A stretch of DNA of 64,000 nt from Phoronis australis (taxonomy: Eukaryota > Phoronida > Phoronidae). The notes under the pieces are model-generated. The model ran no database searches. It saw nothing but the letters and a program-made list of their open reading frames with translations, and had not been told where the DNA came from. Where the stretch lies: positions 33,255 through 97,254 of the forward strand of contig NMRA01000797.1 in the NCBI GenBank assembly GCA_002633005.1, in the 5' to 3' direction. Below, piece by piece: positions 27,801-39,800 of this stretch. The first letter of the stretch is position 1. Each line of letters opens with the position of its first letter. The position numbers and the translations under genes are program-made.

Positions 27801-30800
27801 TCCCCTAAGTGAATATCTGTACTCCGCGAAAATGGCTATAATCGTGAACTAAAGTACTTACATTTTCATAAATAATGATTGCTTACCTTATACCAAATGC
27901 AAGTAACTCATTAAAACTGCGTTGTGAGACAATTGCATTCGGAGATTCAATCAACTGGGTAAAATGACAAGTTTCATTAGACAGTTCTGCATAATACATC
28001 CAAAAATTAAGTATTTGCAGCTCAGCAGAAGTGATAAGTCTGATAATTAAAGCAATAACAGAATACAATAGGGACACAATAAGGCTCATGAAATTTGCCA
28101 TCATGTTATTGGGTTGATAATCAATCTCATGTATTGCTTCTAGCTTGTGATGTAACAACTGTCCAAATCATTTCTAAAGAGTCTGCTATCATAAATTACA
28201 CACCTTCCCATTATGACTCAGTATACATAACTTTAAACTAATTGTGACTCTTTGTGCTGACAATATGGTATCATTCTATTGTGTTTGCATTGCTTTATAA
28301 AACATTTCGAAAGCTGAGACAATAATCCATAGGTATAGTTCTGCTACCTGTTAGGAACAAGTGACATATTGTCAGACTTTGATGCTGGCTGTGGTGACTA
28401 TGGGATTATTCCCAGGTTGCCAAACACAATCTGAAGTCACCTTGGCAAGCTGCAGGTTACCAAACTGAGCTGTGATGTCCATCCAAGTAACCAGCTTTCA
28501 TTGTAGTAAGAAGTCTTACTTAAACAACACCAGCAGCAATTAGCAATGCTTGATTGAGTTTCCAATAATAAAGTGAAATGTTTGGGCCAGGAGTGAACAA
28601 GTAAAGTAATGGAAATGATCCTATCTCATATGTAAGGCAAATCATCTGAAAGTACAGCAGTTGAGAATTATTCATTTTCATTAATTAAGCCACAACAGAG
28701 CTGAATTTGGCTGAAAATATTAGATTTCATATTCAAGGCAATTCAAAATAAATTTCCTAGGAAGCCCGGAAGTAGTTTTCAAAGACAACTTTGACATAGA
28801 AGTGTTGATGATCCACCTCGTGACAAAAGAGCCATTTTGTTTCTAATAGAACTAATTTCAATTCTTGCTAAATCGTAATAATTTACTTAGGATGTCCATT
28901 CTAGAATAAACAATTAGTGGCTCGACACAATAACCACACATTAAACTCTTGATTAAATGCTTGGCTATTTCATTGCGACAAAGGTTCGGTTCAACTGAAC
29001 TCGTCTGCCAAATATTTCTGGCAAGAATTCCTCCATATTTGACACAGTTGAGTCGATGTCGGTCTAGGTTATTTTGAAAAATACAATGTGCATCTCCTTC
29101 AATCATCAACATTGAAACATACCTTCATTGCAATAATTTGGGATAGTCAATTATTGTGAAGAATGCGTGGAAAAGAAGAGATGATGATAATTTTATAACT
29201 CAGGTATGTTCCACAACAGTTGTGACCGAAGAATATTTCAACAAATTTCTCAAAAAACTTGCTGGACAAAACTTCAAGTAAAACCAGCACAGGTGGGTAT
29301 TACTTTCATTTCCGACTGGGTTAATTATGTATCTTATACCCACCTTAAAATGCTCATGTGACATACCTTAAGAGAAAGAATTCAGTTGGTTAAAAATAAG
29401 GGGCTTTCAAACTGAAAAAAAAACCCGCAAATCTAAGCTCATATATGTACAAGACAAAAGCACCACCGTTTCCTCATTACAACAGCTAATTTTGTTAACA
29501 TCAAAAATGACTGGTAAGAACCATCAAAGTGGCAAAATTCTAATAACGAAAGGCTTCGACACCTTAATAATTTTCCTGGTTCCCCCTTTAATCTCGGTCA
29601 TGACCGAAGGTTACTCTTACAGTGAATTCTACATCCACCGAGCCGTCACGATGTGAAATTCCTGTGAGGTCATTTTGTTTCAACCCTTTTGGATATACCG
29701 TACATCGTTTCATAAAACGCTTGCAAAATTAATAACAAAATGTTCTGTTTCAAGTTTTAAGAGTGAAACTAACTCATTTATTACCAGAATTGTTTTAGTT
29801 TGAGTGAAAGTGAGCAGACATCAAAAGCCTCACCTGTATGATGGAGGAATAATACATTTGAAAACTTAACATCAATTGAATAGAAATGTAAGAATTGCAT
29901 GAAATATCCCATTACCAGTGCACACAAACGTGTTGAATGCGTGATTGGAACAAAAACACATTTAATAGCCCATTACCAATGTTTCACACAGTGAATTTAG
30001 GTCAGAAGTTAAAGTTTGAAGAAAATAATAGTCAGCTCAAATTAAAACCATTAAAGCATTAAACAAACGGCAAAACATTCCAAAAGTCAACAATTGTAAA
30101 ATTCACACAGCAATACAACAAGCATGGACTACTGTGAGCATCTTTAGTTATCAGTCACGTGCGCTGGAGGCAGGATTGGGGGGACTATTACTTTCTATAT
30201 TATTCATTCACAAACGTACGCACCACCTGACGTGTGACGTTTTGCAACAAAATTTGTGTGCCATTCAGTTATTCACTTTTCACATACCCAGAGAAACTGG
30301 GATGTCTTCATTCTACCCATATTATAATAGCCTTCTAATGTCCATGCAGCAACCTTATGATTGTATACTCTTGACATCTAGGACACTAGAACAGTATTTC
30401 AAATTTCGCTAATTTTGGAAGAAATTCTACATGTAGGATACAGCTGATGGAATTCAAGAGAAACTCACTGTCAAAAATGCAGTAGGAATATGAAAACAAA
30501 ATGGTGAGAAATTCTAAACCCCATAAAACTCAGTTCCGGAAAAGGGCATGACTAATTAATTAAATTACGGGAAACTGTAGTCAGTAACCGAAAAATATGT
30601 CTGGGCAGGCTTTCATGCAGAGTATGTCCTGGCACTAATATGGACGCCCTGGCAAGGATGCCCAATGTATCATTTGAATGCCCACTATCAATAGGAACCT
30701 TTCAAGTTTGGACACACACATTGTAATGATTACTAGGAAGCCTAGTATGAAGACTCACAGTGGTGGCTCTTTTTTCAAAGCAGGAAAAAATATATGGCAA

Positions 30801-33800
30801 TGTATATACAAAGTATATACAATGTTGCTACACTTGGTTGGTTGATTGTAAAGTCTTGGTCTACACAGTTTTTTCAGCAATAATGCTCACTACAGAAGGA
30901 TGTTTTTTAAACTTAGATGTAAAAACCGTGGTCTATGCATTTTCTTGTAAAAAATCTGTGTGTTTGGGGGAGGGTTGCAGGGGATGGGGGTTACACATCG
31001 GAATCACGGACGCCCTGGAATATTGGGAACCCCATTTTGGACACCCTATTTTCGAAATCCTGGATAAAGGCCTGTGTCTGGGATAATCAACCAACCATAT
31101 TTTTACTAAAAATGACATGAAAAAGGTTGCTTTCTGATTTAACATTATGCTCATTTCAGCATTGATTCAAACTTTTTTAAATTTCATGGAAAAACTCATA
31201 AGTTGCACAAAACAAGAACCAAAGGGTTGTTCAGAAAAGATGACCATATCAGAATTTTCAATATTTCTTCTTGAACATCTAAATGAAACAATCATTTTTT
31301 GCAAAATTTTAGTAAAAAGACATGGTAACGTCATTGATAAATGACGGATTGATATCAAGTCAAAAATCAAATTCTATAGAGTTTCTACTTACAGAAATTA
31401 GGCTTCTCCGACAACTTAATTCTAGTTTAATTGTAGATATTTTCCTAAATGCACAAATTTGTCGAAAAATCCCATATAGCTTTACTCATAAACTGTTTTT
31501 CGTTTAGTAAAAAGGAAAGATCATTCCACGTAATGACAAACATTCAACGTAAGTTGCAAGTAAAACAAACACTTTTATCTATCAAACATTCACTTGAAAG
31601 ATTCTGACAATAATTTATCTCCACATGCCTAAAATGACTTTGCAAAAAAACAAAGCACCTAAAGAAACTAATAGCAGAATGATACTGCCTTAAAGATTTT
31701 GTAATCGTTCAAGTACCTTTACTAATACAACTGAAGAATGCAAAAGATCTATAAAATATGCAACTTAAGGGCCTTTCATACTAACGTCAATGCGTCGATG
31801 GTTTGGGGAGTTGCGGTCAGTATGAACGGTCCAGCTAACTGCGCTGTTTACATCGACGCTCCCCTCAGACCTGAGTTTAGTCAATATGAAAGGGCCTTTA
31901 AAGCATAACCAATTACTATGAGAAATCTTCTGAAGTGGGCCTCTTTGAAGAACTGAAGGGCGTTATGTAAGATTGGAAATCAAGCTTAAGTGACTAATCA
32001 AAGTCATGACCTATGGGAAAATTCAAGGCAAAATAACTCATTAAGCTAATTAGTTGTTGTGTAGACATTGGCAAAATTTTTAGCCACTTAGGCTATGCAA
32101 AGAGGGAATGGAACATACTTTGTAAAAACGAGTTTTGATAATTTAAAAAGAATTTTATTTGCTTCCCACTCACAGCCTCAACGTAACCATGTAATTGACT
32201 CCGGCAATCTGGCAATTCTTTACACTGTGAATACTTAGCAAACATAAATAATGGGTTCTAACAACATTTACTTTGAAAATTAGAAAAAAGAAGCCAGACA
32301 TGAAAACAATGACGTGCAATTTGAGCTATACTTGGATTTTTACCCAGGGACTCTAATGCTTGCTTTTCAATGCATTGTAATAATAAACACAAGTGTCCAC
32401 CTCCACAATCACCATTAAATCCCAGTTCACATTGTTTCCTATAAATTCATAGTACTTAAAAATTAGCAATTTATCATTTCTTTTTCCTATTTCATTAAAA
32501 CCAGGGCCATGGCCCCAAGAGTGTAATTGGTAACAAGTTGACTCAATAACGACTGATTCAGTAAAAGATTTTCGATGCGTAATTTCTAATCTCTAGCTAA
32601 TTGGTTACAGTCATAGTTTTTGGGAGCTGATCTGACTCTGGAGTTGACAGCATTTTTCATTCTTGTGTTCTCATGAGGAACTAGGGTCAGGCGGAAATTC
32701 ATCATTCTAGATCGAAGTTAACAGCTCCAGTTCACTTCGCAGGTAAACAGGTGGATTTAACAACGCAGCGTTGTTGTTGCAGTGCATTATGAACGGTCAA
32801 TTCCGGTTTCAACGAAGTTACTGCCCGAGGCCACTGTTATCCTCAAGAATTAAAGGACAAAGTTGTCGCTAATGGTTTCTTAGGTTTTACTAAAATAATC
32901 ACCAATCGAATTAGAAATAACTTTGATATCAAATAGCACACTTGTTCTAAAATTGTCACATCAAAAAAAAATTGTGCATGGGTCATCAACACATAACTTT
33001 ATGGGATTACTGGGATGATGACTAGGTCACCTACTGTTTACTTCAATGCCCTTAACTACAGAAGCTGGTACCAACAATTCAATTAACTTTGTAGTTTACA
33101 TTGATGCTAAGCTCATCCTAGAGTTAAGTTAGTGTGAAGGGACCTGCAGAACAAAAGGAACTGGTTTCCTTGAGGGAACACAATAGTTCAGTGGTGCAGC
33201 ATCACCAGCATGCCTCATGTAATTATTGTCCAATTATGTCCTAAACTATGTGGTTGTCCACTGCCAAGAAAAAACCTCACTATATAAAACAGTCCTCTAC
33301 ATAGCCTGCCCTAGAACACCTTAATGCACGAATGCAACTTAACCCACTTTTAAAAGGAGCGTCCACACAAACACCTATCTGATACCTAGGGTAAGACAGA
33401 AGTTGCCGCTCCGTGCATGAAAATGAACACCTAATGCGAATAATTGGGCCGCAAAAGAAGACCAGTGTGCATGACAATGAACACCTGATGCGAATAATTG
33501 GGCCGCAAAAGAAGACCAGTGTGTATGTAACCGGAGCTGATAATTACTTCCACCTTGCACCAAGTTAGCGGCCACACACGAATAAGAAGTAACGTAACAA
33601 GTTACCCTACCTCAACAAGGTGGAGTAAGCTGTCACAAGTGGGAAATGTTGCATTAGTTTAAATAGCGTCCATACAGCCATTAAACCTAGCGACAACTCG
33701 TGGCAGGAGTAACTTGTTCTAGAGTAAGTCTGTGTGTGGATGGCACTTGGGAAATGTTGTACTTTATGCAACTAAATCACTTGAGAAAATTAAGTATTCT

Positions 33801-36800
33801 TATGGATTTCAAAGGTTATGGCGCTGTTACTCAAACCGAATTCCCATTAGGCATACAGCAGCTCTGAATGTTCCCTCAGTCCTTTCATTGACCGAGCCGC
33901 CATAATATTGCAATGACGACATGTACATATGATAGAAAGATGCCGGGAGAACAAAAACAGAGCATAACTTTGATCCTGAGAGAGTTATGTGTCTGCATGA
34001 ATATGACTTTTTAGAATGAATGCTATGAGTTGCCTAATGCAACTGTGTTCACAAACACAGCAAGTTGTGAAAAGAGAAAAAGTGGAAAACATCAAGTCTT
34101 CAAAATCTGGCGGGTTGTAGCTTAATTATTTGGTGAAAACTTGTTTTTGGGATTGTCTAAGCCATGTTCATCATTTCAACATTCACTCCCAATGTCATTA
34201 CCCAATTCGTTGTGCATATTCGACTACTTAATTTAATTATCACTACAATATTTAAATTGTGTAATTAATTTGATGTGCCTCGAGTCAAATTAGGAGACTG
34301 TCAGCAGAAGTGAGTACCGTGTTCATTGTTATACATGCCACGCCAAGGGAAAATTCGAGTGACAGCAGTGTAACCTTTGAACTTTGATAAGTATACAAAT
34401 TTCCACATTGCGAAGGTGGGTTGGGAAGTTGTTTATTTCCTACCATAAACAGGTAAGATGTTGATTTTAAAGCAAACTAAAAATGAAGATAAAATATTCA
34501 TCCACACACGCCAGTCAGGTGTTGCAAAAACTTACAAATTTAGAACTGGTTCCTCCATGCCCTTAACAGTGCTGCAACATTAACTGGCAGTCTGACTGTA
34601 CAGGGGGAATTGAAACTTTCACTTCTGTTACACATTCAACTGGGTGTTGGTACAAAATTGCCCCAGAGTGTTCATAGCACTATTGTCTCATACCTGTATA
34701 GCATAGAGCCCGTAACTCATGAAACATCAACTGCTAGTGCAAACTACTCGCAACACAACCGATATTGTTGAAATTTGAAAAGCATGTGTGCAGATATTTG
34801 ATTTATTTCCTACACAGGTCAGTGCTTAGCGGAAAGAATGCTCCCGGCTGAGAATTGAAAAAATTTGTTTTTGTAAAGATCCTTTGCAGCAGAAACCAAT
34901 TAATCCAAATTTTTTCTTGTGCTCTGGGGAGACATGGGGCTTTCACTGAATTTTGTTTGTTTTGGGGTGTTGATAGTGGTACACACTTTTCAAAGCCTAT
35001 GCTGCCTTATTGTCAGATTTCCATAATGTATCTTCAATTAAAACTTGCGTTGAGCTGCTCCTTTTTAATCTAGAAAAAGGATTCAACATTAAAAAATATG
35101 CAGTAAAAAACACCAAATTCAATAGTCAGTAGCAAGGGTGGTTACAGAATTTTGGTCTGGCTATCAAGTAAAAATCATGTATTACTCCCACTTTGATTGC
35201 TCTATAGCTCATAGCACCAAAGTTAACATTGACAGTTAACTTTGCAGTAAACACTCAGGTGGATTTAACAGCAGAGCATCGATGCTGCCATGCGGTATGA
35301 ACCGTCAACTTCGGTCCCATCGAAGTTATCCCCATCGACCAGTGTTACCATCATCAACTAAAGGGCAGTGTCGTCGCAAGTTGTTGCTTATATTTGAACA
35401 ATCACCAATCGAATTAGAAATAAGTTTTTTGTCAATTAGCACACGTGTATGTTCTCAAATTGTCGCATTAAAAAATCTTAGCGTGCATGTGATGCAACAG
35501 CGCTATCTTGCGATAACTTCGATGACAACATCATCACCTACTGTTTACATATAGTGCAGTTGTCCAACCTTACCCACTAGAGGTCACTGCAAATTCAAAG
35601 TAATCTTAATTTTACACAATTTCATAATCAAAGGGGTTACTTTTGATGTTCAGAAGTGAAGGAGACAACGCCAAAAATTGACGACGTAAGTTTTTTTTAC
35701 TTCATCTTGGCACCCAAATATCAATTGTCCTTTATGATTCATTTTTAACTTGAACAATAGTCTAATATGACTGAATATTCGCCTTTCTTAGAATGTTTAT
35801 AATGTGTTATATAGTATGATTTTGTGGGCTGCCATTTTTAAATCAATCAATCAATCAATGAAAGAGTTTGTTACTTAAGAGCGTTTCATTAGGTTTTCTT
35901 AGCGGAACATATCTAACATGTGGTGACAAAAACATTACTGAATACAGCGTTTACCGCTGAGCCTGCAGCTAAAATAAAGGCAACTTAGTTGCGCTGTGCA
36001 GTGCTATTTTGGATAATCATAGATAGGTAATTTTTGTGTTACTTTAAATACGAGAAATCCGATGTATTCTTTTGTGCAACTTCTAAGTTCAGGGCTTGGA
36101 ATGACCCATGACAAAAAAGAGGAAATTTTTACGGTCCTAAATACACATTTCAATCTAAACCATACCTCAACAGATCGAAAGTAAACATTATTATCACAAG
36201 ACGCCCTGTAACTGTGTTGTGTTGGCAAAACGCACTCATCGTAAGCAGTACCTGACATCTATTTCAGCAACAACAATGAAGGCAATTAGATGCAACAAAA
36301 GATATTTTATAAATTTAAATTAAAATAATAAAGATAATGATGCAAAATTTGCAGTGTGAGTGGCAGCAGCTTATTCTTGATTTGCTGCAGGGAGACCTAA
36401 AAAATTATTTTCAATTCTTATAATTACGATACAAAATTATAAAAAAAAATTGAAAATCGATCCATGGATTATCTAGAAAGCCTGAAATACATTACACATT
36501 TAATTCCAACAAAAGAATTTAATTGCAATGCAAATGGAAAAAAGTCAAGACGAAAACCTGTGGCTCATACCCCCAACTGTTAGCATGGAAAAATGAAAGT
36601 CAAAATTTTAACTATATAGAATGCATCAATCACAATCCTAAGTTGGCCAAACTTTTCAGTTTCAAACAGTAGTTACAGGAGTTAATTGTTCATAAGACAC
36701 GCTGGTGTAGAAGAAACTATGTGACAAAAAATAACTACAAGGACACAGAAAATAGGCGGGCAGAATTTGTAAACAATGGCTTAGACCAATCAGATCATTC

Positions 36801-39800
36801 AGAATCTGTCGCGTGATCACTTCCCTCGAACTGCAAAACCCGAGTCACAAAATAGAACACCAAAAACGTGAAAATAAATTGAATTACATAAAAGGCAATT
36901 TAGAACACATTTGCAGTAACGAAAATAGCACTCTGTATCCCGTTTCGGCGGCACGTAAAAAGTCGCACTCAGACAGTCAGGCCTAGCACTAGCCTCCAAG
37001 GGCAACGGGCGTGCATGTGGGATCAAACAAAAGAATTTCATACATCACTCACATCCTATGATTCCAATCCAACGAATAGCCCGTTATGGTTGAATTTCCT
37101 TTCAGGAAGCTTTGTTATTTCTAGTGTTCCATCATTTTCAGTCAGTTATTCGACTCCACTTAGTCCAAGACGGCTCGACCACGCACTCCGTAATTGTTCA
37201 GCTCTCGAAGTTTACAGAGCACAAACCTTGGTTTGTGAAGACATTGACCATTTCTTTTATCCACTTTTTCAACGACATATTCGGTCTACTCCACGCTCCA
37301 CACATTTTCACAGCAGAAATGCACTATTTGTCACTGCGATTTTATACCAAATGCAGACGCCATTGATGAACCACGCTATGCCAGGTACAGGCACTTGAAT
37401 TTATCTGTTCCTTGATTACCACTGACGTCACTCTCTACTAAGAGAACATGTTTCTTATATATGGTTACGAGTCATCGGGAAATTCGAGCGCCTGTGATCC
37501 GCAATTACAATTTTCAGTCGGCAACGCTGCGGTGAGAAACCAATTTGCCGCAATAACTTTATGGCAAATTTAATTTTTTCCGCAAAAAGATAACGAAAAT
37601 ACGCGGAGGGAATAAAAGAAAAAACCGGAAATCCGCATTTCCGTAGAAAATTCCAAGCCTTGTAAGTTGACCCCAACAGTATATTTAACTGGATGCACCA
37701 GAAATAAAATCTGAAACATTAAACCAAACCCATCAGAGCGTCCAATCAAAACAAGCCATGGAGAACAATGAGTGATAGCCTAATTTTATAATCAAATGTT
37801 GTTTTCGAATCCTATAGTCCGATGTAAAAATGCTCTTGTTGACCATATAGCCGCTGTGCAATTCGCGAGTGTCTCTGTGTGCGGGACACGAAATCGCAGA
37901 GGAGTATAACTACAAACCTCTTAGACGAACAACAGGTTGCACTGCTTTAGGTCACATTGAAAAGAACATGTCAAGAAAATGTGTCGGCGGATATTTTCGA
38001 TGATTTTATGACCAATCAAATCATTTTTAGACTCTGTTTGTACAAAACTCATCATCCAAGATTTGTGTAAGATGGTCAATGCCAAAAGCACCTACAATCT
38101 TCAGTCATGAAAATTCAATTTCTGTTTGAATGTCACTGACTCATATTTTAGAGACAGTCCCAAACTGGAGAATGTTAACTGTTAAAAGAATGTCAACGGA
38201 ATGTTAATGATAAAAGCATGAAATAATTGAGACATCCAGTTGAGAAAACAGATAAAGTTTGAATCTAATACTAGAACACAAACTTACAAAAATTAACGAC
38301 GTTGCGTCACGTTCTTCAGCTTGGCTTGTGACGTAATCGTTATTCTGGCCAATTGGGTGGCATTCTGACCAGATGGCACGGCATTGATGTCAGAACTTCT
38401 CCCACACGTGTGACAAATCGAATCTTAAACCGCCTCTTTTATTTAAAAAGGGACTCTCAATGCACTCATGGAGAACTTCTGAACCAGTCTTCCTCACAGT
38501 CTAGGATAGTGACATCACCAGAATTGAAATCATGTCCAGTGGTGCACAGGGGGCTAAAAATAGCCGAATCATAAGTGTCCCCGTAACTAGAACGACGATG
38601 TTGTGTCATACGTATTTTTATGGACTGACAGTTACATACAAATTAGGTGAAACGAAACAGTCCATAAAAATGCGTGTCACAACATTGCTGGGGACACTTG
38701 ATGATGTCACTATCCTAGACTTTGAGGAAGACTGGTTCAGAAGGGGTGTAAAGGAAGCTCTCCATGAGCGCATTGAGAGTCCCTCTTTAAATAAAAGAGG
38801 CGGTTTAAGATACGATTTGTGACACATATGGGATAGAGTTCTGACATCAATGCAGTGCCGTCGGGTCAAAACACCACCAATTGGCCAGAATAACGATAAC
38901 GTCACAAGCCAAGCTGAAGTCCCTGAGATGCAGACGCAACATCGCTAATTTTTGTAAGTTGTTATTCCAATATTAGACTCAAACTTTATCGGAATGATAA
39001 TGATTTCGATGTGCTTAGACAGCCAACCTTCAATTGTCAAAGAGAACTCAAAATACAAGAAATTGATATGTCTTTTGTATTTTCAGGACGGATACTATCG
39101 ATGGGGATTCAAGGCGTAATTTTCTGCCTAGCTGTGGCTTCTGTTACATCCCTGCCGCTGCAACAATCAATCGAAGAACTCTCAGATTATATACACGCCA
39201 CTGAAGGCCAAGACAGTGAACGTTTACAGTACAGCATCGATTCAGACATTCTCCGAGAGTTGATCGAATTCAGGACAAGAGCTGAAAAACTGAACCAACT
39301 AAACGCAGCTTTATATCGGGCACGTGAACTTTTAAAAGAAATCAACAAGTATACTGAGCGTGACAGGCCATCAAATTTTCTTATAAAATACGAACGCAGG
39401 TCGTTACCAAACGGTTTTAAGACTTTGTCAAGTAACGGTGGCACACGCTCGTACGGTGCAAAAGTGCATCGATACGGGTGACGATCAGTTTTTTGTGTGA
39501 GTGCAAGAAAAATCAATGGAAACCGGCCGGCTGACAGGAAAAGCTGGCAGAGATCAAGCAACTGAACATTCACTAGTCCCTTCATGCTTTGGATAGCTTC
39601 ATGTGTTATTTGGAAGGCAAATATTTTACGAAATGTCATAAAGGGTTTAAACACAAAATAAAAGCCAAACATTTTCATTGAGAAATGTTAATTCCATATT
39701 GATTTTTGTGGCATGGCACATTGCAAAATGCTATTTATACATTGAGCAATGACACCTACAGCACTATATTCATTTATTTAATATCGTTCCTTATTTACAC

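Larger units (their letters stand above)
39087..39662 (+). other. Second exon of the nested peptide gene (coding plus 3' UTR)
   Basis: A good acceptor (TTTTGTATTTTCAG) ends at 39086. Fourteen bases of leader precede the ATG. The 3' UTR of about 175 bp reaches AATAAA at 39657. Coding within a single second exon is common for small peptide-hormone genes. Confidence 0.6.

Noticed and set aside
35000-35076. Minus-strand IKKEQLNA segment considered as the missing SELENOS exon
   Set aside because: The donor (CAA/GTTTTA) is poor and just eight or nine residues would be added, with no similarity to the linker.
36166-36258. Considered as the missing SELENOS exon
   Set aside because: It is phase 0 to phase 0, so it cannot feed the phase-1 last exon, and its Cys-rich sequence is unlike the Ser/Lys/Pro-rich linker.
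37015-37398. 127-codon plus frame upstream of the CRE/TATA promoter
   Set aside because: No homology pattern, signal peptide or splice support. It lies in a locally GC-richer patch, which lengthens chance frames.
39187-39678. 163-codon open frame on the minus strand
   Set aside because: It lies antisense over the secreted-peptide exon. The plus strand has the signal peptide, splice acceptor, processing site and poly(A) signal; the minus frame has none of these.
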